From contig JAVHKY010000071.1 of NCBI GenBank assembly GCA_035079385.1, forward strand, positions 2,606,001 through 2,670,000: a stretch of DNA of 64,000 nt. Direction: 5' to 3'. The first letter of the stretch is position 1. Each line of letters opens with the position of its first letter. The translations under genes and the position numbers were made by a program. This DNA comes from Aspidiotus rigidus (taxonomy: Eukaryota > Arthropoda > Insecta > Hemiptera > Diaspididae). The notes below the pieces were generated by a model that did no database searches, had not been told where the DNA came from, and was given only the letters and a program-made list of their open reading frames with translations. Positions 46,232 through 58,589 of this stretch are shown here, piece after piece.

Positions 46232-46760
46232 ACATCGAAAAGTAAACACACTTAAACCTAATGAGAATTTCAACTACAGACACATCGTGTGACAATTTGA
46301 GAGAGATTTGTTCAGCAAAAATAGAGGGTGCGATTCTACAGGGACCTGGACGACATGAGGATTGTAATGGAACTTTTAAGCAGATTTCTATAATTCAACC
46401 AAAAAAAGATGAATTGATGGTTGCAATAAATAACAATGGCATCTTTAATAAGGTTAAGCAAGGAATTCACCTTCTACGGGACGGATTGGTTTTGATATTG
46501 AACATTTAATTCAAAATTTGAGTTTCAAAAAAAGAGTGCAACTTGATAAAATTTCGAAAATTGAGCCAACTATAGCAGGAGAGACTCGGAAAAATTGAGA
46601 CTTTCGAGCTGTATGTGATAGAAGGGGGTTAGGAAAAATTTATACTATCAAAGGAATCAGATTTGAAAACATTTCAAATATTCGGAATCAAGCTATATAT
46701 GACAGGAGACGAACTTGTAAAAAATATTAAATGAAACAATTTTGTACATCAAGATATACA
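46232..46760. repeat. Dispersed repeat R, left copy
   Basis: This is an inverted match to 53068-53520 plus 50990-51043, about 80% by eye (for example TTTCGAAAATTGAGCC, GATTTGAAAACATTTC). It contains TGACAGGAGACGAACTTG, and it shows the empty site of the Tigger insertion in the right copy. Small open frames inside have no domain. Confidence 0.6.
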
Positions 46761-47953
46761 ATTATGACAAGAGGGTATCTTGGAAAGATTTCTACATTCA
46801 AGCTGCGCGGATATGATAAGAGAGGAGCATGGAAGAATTTAGACTATTGAGATGCACTTGACAGGAGGACTTGGAAAAATTTCAGCCATTATTCTTTGTT
46901 AATGGCACGATGTCAAAATTCTCAAAAATCCCTCCCCTCCATAGAACTGGTTCCCTATTAAACCTTTATTTAAATTAGGTAGTTGACAAGATTACAATCT
47001 TGACGTCATTAGGATTCAACGGAATAATCCCTATAGGAGAGCGACTTACAAAGATCAGGACACAACGTCAAGAATAACTGTTAATTGGAGATGGGTGAAC
47101 CCAAAAGAAATATACTGAGGGTTTTGAAGAAATTCGTTCCAATTGAGCTAGATAAAGGAAGGGATTTTCAAACGATCAACTCTAGAACGGAGAGAGGAGT
47201 TCGCTCATTTGCATATAAAAAAAAAAAGGTCATGAAACTAACTAGTAAGACGGCGTGCCTCTCACGTTGTCACGTATTTTTATTTTCAAACATTTCTCTT
47301 TTTTCGGAATTCGAATATTTATATTTTTGTCATTTATTCTTATGCATTTTTTGGGCCTCTTGCCTCCGGAAAGGCGAGAGCCCCCATGCAATTGCGAAGA
47401 AAAAAAAAAAAAAAGTTCTCACCGGAAAAATGTGTTGTGACGTCACTCAAGTAATACATACGTTCTCTGTTACTCGAGATTTTATTTTTGCATAGCAATT
47501 TCCAAATTTCAGGTCACTCAAGATATATATTCTCTGTCTCTTGAGATTTAATTTTTGCCTGGCAAATTTTATTTCTCGGACAGTCTTCGTCAAGAGTGAC
47601 CAAGATGACCAAGATAGTCTTCGAACATCAATATTGATGATAATGCATATCGTTTGATTAATACTGCACGTATTACATATTCTGTCTTTTATTTTTGCAT
47701 AGCATTTTTCAAATTTCTGTACAATCTTTAAGGAAGTTTCTTCTCGATACTTCCTTAATCGTAATACGAGTACCTACCGTACACGTACAAATATTAAGTC
47801 TCTGAGATTCCAGATCAGAGTGGAACAAAGATGCAGATCTCTTGGTTTCCAGATCTTTCGAGATCTCTTGAGCTCTACATCTTGGTAGAAAAAGAAGCTC
47901 CAGATCTTTTGAAAAAAATTAAAAGATAAATTTTCGTCACGTAACAGTCAATT
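46761..47953. other. Spacer, no feature recognised
   Basis: Poly-A runs at 47219-47228 and 47400-47414; repeated GAGATCTC/CCAGATCT words at 47820-47890. A 136-codon frame at 47085-47495 has poly-Lys tracts from the A-runs and no motif. The left flank 45784-46231 is likewise unassigned. Confidence 0.3.
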
Positions 47954-48070
47954 AGAAAAAAAAAGCTCACGCAGCAGCGTAAGCATCTTCGACTTTTCAA
48001 TAATTTGCTATAAAATAATTTACACATGCCCCCCCCTCCCAAATCTAAACGTCATTACTTCTCAGTTAGG

Positions 48071-48894
48071 ATACTAATAAGGTTGGCGTTATTCGTAGGT
48101 ACAGTACCTACGGCTAAAACGTTATTTGTAGGTAGTATCCTTACGGGTAAAACGTTATTTGTACTAACTTCTCGCAGAACCATCAACACTTGAAATAGCA
48201 CTGGACGAATATCGGAGCCTGATCTAATCAACTTCTCCATCTCCTTCATGGTTGTCAAGTATGAGTTGAATTGCTCAGTGCCATGACACGACACCAGGGT
48301 GGCTATGTTCATCATGACGGGTGAGATCAAATTGTAGGTACTTCTCGTGAGTATTCAAGGTTCTTGGCGCGCACGAGTCTACATCATCTAGAACTACATT
48401 ATCAAGGGAGGGTGTTGTTGACTGGCTGGTAGAAGCATGAGTACTCTTGTAATACCGTGGGTGGAATTGAGCCTCGGAAAACACAGAACGAAGGGAGCCA
48501 GTGTCGTGTTCCCGCTTCAACAGGATATGTCGGTATGGTGCTTGGTGGTCGCAAGAAAACGTATAGGTGCACTGCGTGGTTCGACAGTCATATGTGCAAG
48601 CCTCAGTGTCGTACATCTCGCGAACGCGTCCATCTGCAATACTCATGTACTGCCTGCGTTCTTGCAGGACCTTCAAGCTTTTGTGAAAGAGCATGTGCAT
48701 CCACGCTCATTGAGCTTCAGAGACGCTGCGAGAAGTTACTACCTACAAGATCATTCCTGCGTCATACTTCAATACAGAAATATTTGTCACAAGACATGAT
48801 AATATAGGGCAACAAGATAATTCGTGAGTCATTGTACTAAACCTACGAATAACGTTTTAGCCGTAGGTAGTATACCTACGTATAATCACTTCCT
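48071..48894 (-). mobile_element. Word-array MULE-like element W7, word AAAACGTTATTTGTAGGTA
   Basis: Three copies of AAAACGTTATTYGTAGGTA or GCGTTATTCGTAGGTA lie at 48086-48165, and inverted ACCTACGAATAACGTTTTAG plus TACCTACGTATAA at 48841-48880. H1 has continuous sequence at the matching site (near 10830), so the 824-bp unit is an insertion. Its exact ends are uncertain by about 15 bp. The interior codes on minus for a transposase tail. Confidence 0.7.
48090..48700 (-). pseudogene. MULE transposase C-terminal fragment with SWIM-like motif
   Basis: On minus, 48700-48278 reads CTYTFSCDHQAPYRHILLKR then FSEAQFHPRYYKS. This fits the late MULE region where a SWIM finger (C-x-C...C-R-H-I) is followed by a W/F-x3-YY segment; the usual CRH reads YRH, so a zinc ligand is lost. 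Near 48330 the frame shifts and a second frame continues (ISPVMMNIATLVSCHGTEQF, TTMKEMEKLI). This last frame runs into the terminal words, which encode TNNVLPV-type repeats. The catalytic core is absent. Confidence 0.5.
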
Positions 48895-50215
48895 AATAAT
48901 AAAGTAAAGTATTCCTCTTACTCTTCTATTGTTCAATTCATTTCTGATCTTTCTAATAGGTACTTTCATAATTTTCAAATACAGGTATTCAGGGGGAAAT
49001 AACTCAAAGAGGAGTCGATTGATAGCTATTTCTCCCTACACGTAAATTAAACTGTAAATAGAAGGACGGAACATGGCTCTATTAAAATTAAAATATAAAA
49101 CTTTTGGTGATTTAAAAGAATCTCAAAGTATTAAATTGACTGTCCATTTTCAAAAACACGGTGAGATATATGAAGTCGATAATGACGAAAATAAAAACAT
49201 AGATGAGGAAAATTGAAATGGCCAATGAAACTTCCACTTTGTCTTTACCTAAATCTCATTACTTCCCAGTGTTCAGGCTACGAGCCTATTGCGATAACAT
49301 AGAAAAAAAATTTAAAAAATGCTACGCATATCTACATAACGCAGTCATTATAAGATACACGGCTAATTATTCAATTGATCGCTTAGGCGCAACGTTTGTT
49401 CAACATCCCCAAAAAACGTCAAATTTTTTCAATCATGTATGGCTGGTAATGAGAAGTTTTTACAGCCAATAGGTGTGCAATGCATCAGGTACCATCGCAT
49501 CGGGTAAAAGAACTCAAATAAAATAAACGAGCGAGATTCAGCTCTAACGGCTCTTACATGGACTACTTATATTTTGAGATTTATTCAAGAACCACTTGTT
49601 CAGTCGATACAAAAATTACAGAGCGATAATATTAAATACACTATGACGTAATGCAATGATATGAAGATAATTGTTAAGCATGCAATAATGACGTCACCTT
49701 ATCTTTAAATGAGACACAATAGATGACAAATCCGAAAAACTTCCTATCACATGAAAAGAGAAAAATCAATCCTTCACCAGACTCCGAAGCGAGCACACTT
49801 TATTAAAAGCGGTTTTTCACCGACACACCTCATCACACAGAAAAGAATATTTAACAATAATAAGATTGATATTCTTTGAGAAACAACACTAAGAAATTCA
49901 AGGAAAATTGAGGATTACTCAACTACTCATCAAATCTCAGAAAAAAATGCATATGCCCAACTTCAGATAATCCTCAACAACTTGACCAAACTTTACAAGA
50001 ATACAACCGGTAGTTTTTGAGGAGTTGCATGGACAAAAAAATCTTTTATATATATATATATCTATAAATAGGTGTATAAGGATACCTGAAATTTTTTTGT
50101 TAGTTTCAGGATGATCTAGAACCTCTAAAACGTCGAGAAAATTCTTTCCCGGGCTTTGCCGTCACAATTGTGTCGGGAGTAATACCTGACTTTTCTTTCG
50201 AAAAGTCGGTAAAAA

Positions 50216-50989
50216 CCAAGAGACCCGGATACTGAGGGGCATGGCGACTCAGTCTTGTTGATATTTGTGTCATCTAAATTTTCAAATATTTTTTCATATT
50301 ATTGTCTATCACTTATAAGAAAACAGAAGAAGTAAGAAATTGTCAATAAATTATTGGTGAAACAAATCTTTATAGAAAACATGTAAACAGGAATCATTTT
50401 CAATAACCTCAGTAAATTATCTAGATATTTCTACTCTGGATATTGGAAAAAAAAAAGGAAATTCTCCCAGATAACTTTTTTCTGGACCTGTATTCAAAAT
50501 TTTTATGCAAACACAGAGTACTCATACATAGTTATTTTTAATTCTGTTACAAGTTTGGGTAGGGTACATGAAACAAAGGGAGTAACTCTAGGGTTTAATA
50601 TTATTTGGAATTACTTAGTTAGATACTATATTTTCTTTTTATCTTTTCATATCATTGTCCTATCTGCCTAATTTTCTTTTCAAGCTTTTCTTCTTTCTCA
50701 ATTTCGTTTAATTTTACACTCCTTCATTCTTTACTTGTTCTTCCATACGACCATTTGTTTTTTTTTTTTTTCATCGTTTCCCGAGTCTACCGAGTTGTTC
50801 TCTTCGTCAGTATCATAGTCTTGTATTTCTCCTTCTTTTCCTTTCCTTCTTTTTCAGTCTTCTGCATCCATCTCTTCCAATTATCCATCGTGATAATTGA
50901 TTCTACGTGTCATCCTCCTCTAATCTGCAAATAATGGAAGAAAAAAGTTTCGATTCCAAGGTTCGTTGATTCATTTTCCCTTTTCTCTT
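50216..50989. other. Spacer, no feature recognised
   Basis: Pyrimidine-rich sequence around 50690-51010 with a T-run at 50759-50771. No exon recognised. Confidence 0.3.
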
Positions 50990-51410
50990 TCACTTTTTCT
51001 CTCTCAAGTTCCTCTCCTGTCATATATAGCTTCACTCTCGATAGTCAAACCGCGTTAACTCGAATTTGAAGGGAGCAAAAAAAAAGTTCGAGTTCTGGAG
51101 GGTTTCGAGTAATAAAAGTTTGAGTTGATGAGGCAATTTTCTGTAAATTTTCGAGTTATCGAGATTCGTAAAAATTAAATTGAGGCTAAAAAACGTGTGT
51201 ATTGTACAGCCGATATTTTCACCGTACATAAATTAAAAGCATATAATTTAAGCGATTGAAATATACGAGGTGATGTTTGTTTGTCTTAAACTATCTGAAG
51301 GCCGTTCAAGAAACAGTTCCATTTCATGTAATGCACTGAATTGGGTTTCCAGAGCATTGGATGAACAATAAGAAAAATTGAGTCCTCGAAGGTAGGAGCC
51401 ATCGTATTAA

Positions 51411-51584
51411 ATGAAGGTTTTTTGCACATAGGCACGTAACGAAAATGTGAGCGATTCAGAGGGTTGATGAGCATGGCTCTCTTACCGTACCATGTGCGCC
51501 TTTCAGTATCTAGCCATTTCCGGAGCAGCCATCCTTCAATTCTCTTGCGTCTTCGTTACGTGCCTATGTGCAAAAAACCTTCAT
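51411..51584. repeat. Hairpin with 33-bp perfect arms inside the Tigger element
   Basis: 51411-51443 (ATGAAGGTTTTTTGCACATA...) is an exact inverted copy of 51552-51584, 108 bp apart. The direct repeat ATTGGATGAACA lies outside at 51355-51366 and 51588-51599. Either a small element with a 12-bp duplication or a local rearrangement. Confidence 0.6.
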
Positions 51585-51766
51585 TCAATTGGATGAACAC
51601 TCGAAAAAATGACGGAGGGTCCTGAAAGCTGCAATTGCTTAACGTTTTGTTGGGACTGGGGCTGATTCTTCTTCAGGTTCGTCATCGCTGGCAGATTCGA
51701 CATTGTGATCATCTGGTCCCCGAACTTCATCCACAATATCCTCAACAGTTGAACCGGCCGCCACAG

Positions 51767-52880
51767 TTAAATTGTATTGTCGTCAACCGCTACAAAGTCG
51801 TGGAAAGTGATGTCAGAAGCGTTGAAATGCACAGCCACTCGTTCCCATTCTGGACAAACGGCAAAGTCAGGCTCCGGAAGACTGCCATTTTGATTATCGT
51901 GAAAAGAAAATCTAGCTTTTCTAAAGCAATTCACAATTGTGGTCTCTGATACTTTTCTCCATGCCTTGTCAGCAATTCGCATTGCAAGAAGCGAGTCAAT
52001 TTTGAGATCAATTTCTTGATCTAAACAGTCCAGAATCTCGGTTATCATTGCAGATAGGCAGCAGTTTCGATGTGCAATTCGGCGGAAAGAACTTGACTGT
52101 GACAGCTGTCAATGGAGGAAGAGTGACGTGTGAAGAACAATTATCCACGAACAGTAAGATGTGTCTATTTTGGCGAGACATTTGACGGTCAATTTTATGT
52201 AACCAATCATGAAAAATGGAAGTCGTCATCCACGCTTTTTTATTGGCTTTGTACAGGAAAGGAAATGACTTTACGCGGGCAAAACAGCGTGGCTTCAAGG
52301 ACTTGCCAATCATCAACGTTGGAAGTTTTTCGGTACCAGTAGCATTACAGCCAAATACAAATAACAAAATGACTCGTTCCTTGCTTCTTTTCCCTCCAAA
52401 ACATTTTTCAGATTTCAGCGTCAAAGTTTTGTCAGGAAGACACTTAAAGTAGAGACCTGTTTCATCAGCATTAAACACGTCGTGTGCGTCATATTCACAA
52501 ACAATTTCCTGAAGTTTGGTCATCCATGAGTCGCAAACTTCAGTTGATACAGATGCACTCTCACCACATACTCTTTTGAAAGTAATCTCGTAACGCTGTT
52601 TAAACTTGTCGAGCCACCCATTGCTCGCCGTAAATTTCGCTTCGCCCAATATGTTCGCAAATTTCAATGCCTGCTTCTGCAGAAAAGGACCAGACACTGG
52701 GATTTGTCTTTCTCGCTGTTGAACAAACCACTTGACCAAGCATTCTTCGATTTTGGTAAACTGAGACACGCGTTGCCGTTTTGGTTTTTGTGTGATACCG
52801 ACACTCGCGGAAAAATTTTCAGTTTTTTCATGATTTTTAACGATTGTCGACAACGTACTCGCCGGAATTTGGGGCTCCAG
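51767..52880 (-). pseudogene. Tigger/pogo-type transposase, inactivated
   Basis: On minus the protein begins in the end of the first helix-turn-helix (PASTLSTIVKNHEK). The CENPB-type DNA-binding domain follows at about residues 33-95 (FTKIEECLVKWFVQQRE, LDKFKQRYEITFKRV), then the DDE core: first Asp in FNADETGLYF (about residue 130), second in LLFVDNCSSH (about 237). FFPPNCTSKL follows, but the segment with the third acid is deleted and the frame changes near 52045. The tail (51767-52048) still shows KIDSLLAMRIADKAWRKVS and NCFRKARF. The N-terminus and third catalytic residue are lost. Confidence 0.88.
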
Positions 52881-53067
52881 CTTACAAAAAATTCGAATTT
52901 TAGAGGTACTCGTAGATTTTTTTCGTTCGAGCTCTAGAGGTCACGAATTCCAGTAGAAGAGGGATGTTTACATTGGGCTCTTATGGGAGTGCGAAGGGAA
53001 CGCAAAAAAAAATCGAGTTCTAGGGGTTTTGGAGTAATCAAAGTTTGAGTTAACGCGGTTTGATGTA

Positions 53068-53520
53068 CTTGAAATGTTTTCAAATCTGACTCCTTTGATA
53101 TTGAAAATTTTTCCTGCCCCCATCTATCATATAAAATTCGAAAGTCTCAATTTTTCCGAGTCCCTCCTACTACACCTAGCTCAATTTTCGAAATTTTATC
53201 AAATCTAACTCCTCTTTTTGGGACTCCAATTTGGAATTCAATTCTCAAAGTCGGAACCAATCCATCCCATAGAAGAGAATCTGTGCATTCCGTGTTTAAC
53301 TTTGTTGAAGACGCCATTGTTTTTTATTACAACCTTCAATTCAATTTCTTTTGGTTGAATAATAGAAATCTATTAAAAGCTTAATTACAATCTTTATTCT
53401 GTCTAGGTCCCTGTAGAATCGCACCCACACCCCTTACTTTTCCTGAATATATCCTCTCAATTTCTCACATGACGTGTCTATAGTTGAAATTCTCATTAGG
53501 TTTAAGCTCATACTTTTCTA
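53068..53520. repeat. Dispersed repeat R, right copy
   Basis: Inverted partner of 46232-46760, split from its remainder (50990-51043) by the Tigger insertion. Carries GGTCCCTGTAGAATCGCACCC, also present in the partner. Confidence 0.6.
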
Positions 53521-55132
53521 CGCTCGTTCACATCAGTTACCCACAACGTGATCAAACTGATCGCGCGCCTACAAACTGCACCCCCTCACCCAAAATTACC
53601 GATCCACCTCGTAACTACTTACAACTATGAAAACTGTTATTATTTCTTAATTCTAGCTTCTTATTATTACTCACGTAAAAAAATAATCCTGCAACAAACT
53701 TGGAATCATTAAAAGTGAACCCATCCTCAGTCTTCAATAAACAGAAATTCCCACCATAAAGTGGTTATTTTCGCTCGACTTAGAATTGGTCATTCTCAAC
53801 TTGACCATTCTCATCTCCTCCTGGGTTTCCATGCTCCACCTCCATGTAAATCTTTTATGCAGATAGCCTGACAATCGATCACCTTTCTTCCTGTCCTACT
53901 CTCCAAAATCAACATACTTCCTACAATGTAATCTCAGTCATATCATCTGTTTCCAACACAGTTTTCAACTCCCGCGACTACCTATGTTACTCCATTACTC
54001 CAACTTGTACATATTATCCTTTCTTTTTCTCCTGTCTTATAAAATTTGAGTACCACCACCTGACTCAACTACTTCTCTTCTTCCAATTATCTTCCCTATT
54101 CTCACGTTATTGTCGTTTGTTTCTCACACCACTTCAGTTATACTTATTTTCAGAATACAACCATAATTCCATTTTCCAAATATTTCAATTGCTTTTCTTC
54201 TTAAAGAATAAGCTTCCTAAAATGAGAGTAAGTTAGTACCTGCTGACAATCATTTTCCTCGTAAATTCTTAATTTACATGTAGATTGTACGAGTGAATTA
54301 GGATGATTCATAGTAGTCGCGGAGTTCTTATATGCACAGTACGTTAGACAGAGATAGTGATATGGAAAGGGAGAGAAATAATTTCTTACGTTAGTCGCGA
54401 TTTGAAGCTGCTCCAAATACGTACAAAGAATTAATTTGGGGTATGGATATCATTTGCTATTACGAGTAACGGTATATATGTGAATTGGTTTTTTCGTAAA
54501 CACTATTTTCATCGAGATAAAGAAAAAGAAAATATCACATTTTCGCGTCGTACCTCGTACATAGGTGTGACGTCAAAGACGACACACAATATTATTATAC
54601 CGAACTGGGCGCGAGTCCGCGAAGATGTAGATATAATTTCCTTCTTAAAAGTATTTCAATTTCGTAATTAAATCTTTAAGTCACAGAGAGTAAAAAATAC
54701 TTATTTCTCCCCATTGCAACCTGTACAGACCACTTACCCAGAAACAAGTAAGACTACATCTTAATAGATAAATTTCATAAATTCTCATGAATATAACTTT
54801 ATACGAGCTCAATGTAAAGAATGGCGGTTTGTAGTACACAATATTACATATTATTACGGCGGCGTGTAGTTTTGAAATTTTCCTATTTTATTTATTATTA
54901 TTATGGATGCCGAAATATTACTGTAGGTACGATGTAACCTGTGTGTTCACCTGTACGCGAGAGAGTATTTGTACCTACATTCGTTCGTGTACGGCTTCTG
55001 TATGGATGAGTGAATAAATTCAAGTAGTTAGATACACTCATGTTACGAGTAGTACATATTTACTTAGTTATCTCATCTCTCAGAGAGAAAGAGAGGTAAA
55101 GACAGAAATTTACGTACCGTATAGTATGGAGG

Positions 55133-55168
<36 letters not shown>

Positions 55169-55905
55169 GCATAAAATAGATACATCGACGCGTTATGTAT
55201 AGAGTACGAGTAATTCAAATCTTTACTGACCTACACTCGAATATATATCGGTATCTATTGTTAATTAGCGACGATGAATCTGATGAATCTATCAGTACAA
55301 AATTAAATATCAAATGCTTTCAAAAGACGGAATGATTTATACATACAATTAATATTACGTAGATAAAATATGGTAAGAAACAAGAGATAGAAAATTGTTT
55401 TTTTATAACTTTACCGGTTTTCATGATTTTTTTCCTCCAATTTTATTTCACCTTAGTTATGACTTTTTATTCTACTATAATTTAGAGCCAATCTTAGCCA
55501 GTAAACATACGTACAAATCACTTTGTACCTACCTACCTACTGTACGCATGAAACCAGACTGACGGCGGTATGTGCCCATGACATGGTATAGTTTACGAGA
55601 ACTGAATAAAGGCAAATGTGAACCATTTGTCGGAATTGCCTGATTGAGTAACCACTGAAAATAATTTTTATTGGTCTTATAAGTTGAAATCGCTCTAAAC
55701 AAACCGTCCTGTCTCCGACAATGATCAAAATTGGAAACGAACGTTACGGTATGCTGCAGTAAAGTACCTGAAGAGTACGGCAGTGCACACCTATAAATGA
55801 ATGTACTCGTACAGTCAAGAGTCTATCATAAATCTATGAACAGAAACTTATCAACTCCAAGGGTCAACTCACTCAAAAACGTATTTATCCAGCTGGTGTT
55901 TTTCG
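53521..55905. other. Low-repeat stretch, no gene recognised
   Basis: Pyrimidine-rich in the first kilobase, AT-rich after. A 29-bp poly-A run lies at about 55138-55167. Small open frames at 54201-54416 and 55537-55728 show no motif. Confidence 0.35.
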
Positions 55906-56758
55906 AAAAGCGCAAAATTATGTTTTGCGCTTATCGCCTAAAACGAGAGTTACTCATTTTGCGCTTTCATAATGAATCGAGTGAGGCTAATTTTGCGCTT
56001 TTCCTCCAAAGACGAACAGGACGATCTCGTTATGTATGAACAGGAAGAATTGAAGACAGATTAGACGGCAAAATATGTACGTGAGACTAATTCTCCACGT
56101 TTAGTAATAGTTTTGTGTCTATTCTAGTAACACGTGCAGAAGTGGCAAAACGCGCAAGCATGTTGGAAACGCTCGTTTCAAATGAGGAAAAACCATCAAG
56201 GTGGCGAAGAACAAAATTCAAGCTGCACAGGAATGACAATGCACACCAGTGACTCCCATAAAATAGGTTCCCTGTTTGCCTCAATTAACAAAGTTAATGA
56301 GGCAACCCCAAGCAGCTCACCACGAGGGAGCTGAGAGGGCTGTGAGTTTTTTGACAAGTTCATGTGTTTTCTCTACGCCTACCATAATCTTAAAATATGC
56401 GTCCGGGCGTTTGGGTGTCTGGACGCATGACCTTGGGACTTGAAAGTTTTTTACGTCGAACCTCAGTCCTACCCCTGATTCCGGAATTTGCGTCCGGGCG
56501 TCTGAGCGTCTGTACCGTATACTGGCTAGCTCCCCCCCCCATTGGTGCTATTTCATGCAGAAGCCTCATGGACCTGATTCAAAATTTTGAGTTCCCACCC
56601 CTCTATGCAATATTATAAATTAAAATTTGCGCTTTTGCACCGTCAATCTTTACTGAACTTTGAGCTTTTCATTCATTCCTTCTTCCCCCCCCTTTTTGCG
56701 CTTCTCAATTAGTGATTTTGCGCTTTTATTATAAAAGTTGACAAATTTTGCGCTTTTC
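55906..56758. mobile_element. Word-array element W8, word TTTTGCGCTTTT
   Basis: TTTTGCGCTTTT or close variants occur at 55906 (inverted), 55923, 55957, 55991, 56625, 56693, 56716 and 56745, clustered at both ends of an 850-bp unit whose interior lacks them. Most copies face the same way, unlike the inverted arrays of other elements. The interior has CGTCCGGGCGT twice (56402, 56492) and a frame with no domain. The boundaries are approximate. Confidence 0.5.
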
Positions 56759-56799
56759 CTATACAGCCATCCAGCTACCGGTATTCATACTCTAAAATC

Positions 56800-56960
56800 G
56801 TTTCACTTTTGGCAGGCCTGACGAGAGGGGGGCAACTGGGGATTTTGTCCCCGGGCCCGGCTCTATCTTCAAGGGGAAGGGGAAACAATTTTTTTGGGGG
56901 CCCGCTGTGTTCCTTGCCCCAGACCCGACTGGAGCTTTCGACGGGTTTGACTTTTTGTAT
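56800..56960. repeat. GC-rich repeat fragment
   Basis: A GC-rich island (GTCCCCGGGCCCGG, GGGGGCCCGCTGTGTTCC, CCTTGCCCC) in AT-rich surroundings. The style is that of a dispersed DNA element end. No partner copy in the window. Confidence 0.35.
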
Positions 56961-57179
56961 CTGAGGTGGAAGTGGCTATTACTCGAAAAATTCGATAAAA
57001 ACAGTATGAGTACACCTGAATTCGACAAATACAGGACAGAACGTGGACGTTGAATATAAAAATAGTGAAGAAAAAAAATTATATGGTACATATATGTAAG
57101 AATAATATGTTTACATATTCTTGCTTGCTGACACTCGCAGACAGAATAAGAAGCCGTAACTGTTATAGCGAGCGTCAAT

Positions 57180-58084
57180 TAATTTACGTTTGGTTTTGTA
57201 CATGAGTTAAGATCGTTCATTAGGACTTGGTATCAGGATACAACGAATGTCTACGGATCATTAGAGACCTGGTATCGAGGTATAACGGAAGTTCGATTCT
57301 TATAATATCATATCATATTCCTACAAATGAAAAATAATTAAAAAATACTTTGGTCCTTATTTTTTAATTTTCTCATATTTTGAGCTAGCAAGCTATTTTT
57401 CGGAACTGTGGAATTTTTATAGATTTCGACGTTTCTTAATGTTCAAAAGTGAATACAAACTTTCTAATAGTGAAACACTTCTTCAAGACTCTTCTTCGAG
57501 ACTTGCAACATTGTTTTTAAACTCGATGAGATTTACGTAAACATTATAGATATAGATTTCTAGGAATTACACGCATCATTTAGACGCCAGGCTAACCGCT
57601 ACTGGTCAGTTCAACACCCCAGAGGATCGATTTAAAACTGAAACCATTCAAATTTTCAAACACCAATTACATAATAAGAAAACTTTCTGTACTTGTACTC
57701 TCTGTGAAATATAAACTTGTAGCAAACAAATCCTTTGTGACGCGCGCAATGATTAAAAAGTCGGTAAAAACGTTATAGTCTCTAACCTCTTCATTTTCCA
57801 TTATAACATTCCTTTCACTGCGGGATTGTTAACAAATTGATAGTATATATTCGACTTACAGCGCTCCAAATCTCAACATTACCAGTGAAAAATCTCAGAT
57901 AAAAAAATTATCCTATGCTCAAGTTCATACATAGCCCTTTGATAATTCTAAATTTCATATCAATTGACCCAATAGCTACAAAGAATATTTGTGCACAAAA
58001 ATGTTTACCATGCATACGGATATATATCTACATACATATGTGTATAAAGGATACGTAAAAATAATGTTGAAACGTGAATACGGG
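57180..58084. other. Spacer with a short tandem duplication
   Basis: Two imperfect 44-bp units lie at 57213-57300 (TTAGGACTTGGTATCAGG and TTAGAGACCTGGTATCGAGG). No gene recognised in the remainder. Confidence 0.35.
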
Positions 58085-58430
58085 ATTTTGGACTAAATTT
58101 GTTCTAATACTTCAATTTGCGCCCCTATTCCCAACTTCCTACAATCAAGTTTTGGGCCGAAAGAGCCAAAAATTGAGCAATTTACCAAAATCATTTAACT
58201 TTCATATTTTACTTGATTTGAAAATAAAATTTTACGCCAATTCCGAAAAATACCCGACTAATCCCATGAAGCTTGAAAGTGGGTGAATTTTTCATTTCTC
58301 ATTTCGGAAATTTTGGAAAATTATGGTCAATTTTTGGCATGTTTTGGTTCATAACTCGGCTCAGAAAAGTCGTAGAAGTTGGGTAGGGGCGCAAATTAAA
58401 AATAAAATCGAGATAAAAATTTCGTAGATT
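58085..58430. repeat. Small foldback, about 28-bp arms
   Basis: AATTTGCGCCCCTATTCCCA (58115-58134 and on) returns inverted as AAGTTGGGTAGGGGCGCAAA near 58376-58400. The interior has related TTTTGG/CCAAAA words. A short decayed inverted-repeat element is likely. Confidence 0.45.
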
Positions 58431-58589
58431 TGAACTATACATCCAATGTTTTGCCTTTTTGCGCGAGAACAGAAGTCCGAATTCTCATTTTATCAACTTC
58501 ATTTTGGTGTACCCTGATATGTAAGGATATATGAATGTGAACCAAAATATTACTCGTACAATCATGATCCAGACCTTTTGGAACACAGC

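Larger units (their letters stand above)
47954..50215 (+). mobile_element. H-family repeat, copy H6, with element W7 inside
   Basis: Hairpin GCTCACGCAGCAGCGTAAGC (47965-47984), CGACTTTTC at 47990-47998, end GAAAAGTCGGTAAAAACC (50200-50217). It is the inverted counterpart of H1 over nearly all its length. Its TA run (50048-50061) lacks the insertion seen in H1, and 48071-48894 is an insertion lacking in H1. Confidence 0.7.
51044..53065 (-). mobile_element. Tigger/pogo transposon
   Basis: The terminal inverted repeats share CAAACCGCGTTAACTC at both ends, extending with GTTCGAGTT-type repeats inside. TA flanks both sides (51042-51043, 53066-53067). Repeat R at 46232-46760 gives the empty site: its inverted sequence passes from the left flank to the right flank through a single TA. 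This confirms a TA target duplication. It encodes a broken CENPB-type transposase on minus. A 220-bp hairpin insert lies at about 51367-51587. Confidence 0.9.

Noticed and set aside
45928..46251. 107-codon minus-strand frame ending near a GTAAGT donor-like site
   Set aside because: Parts recur as dispersed repeat (near 12100-12310), and the donor-like site is shifted relative to consensus.
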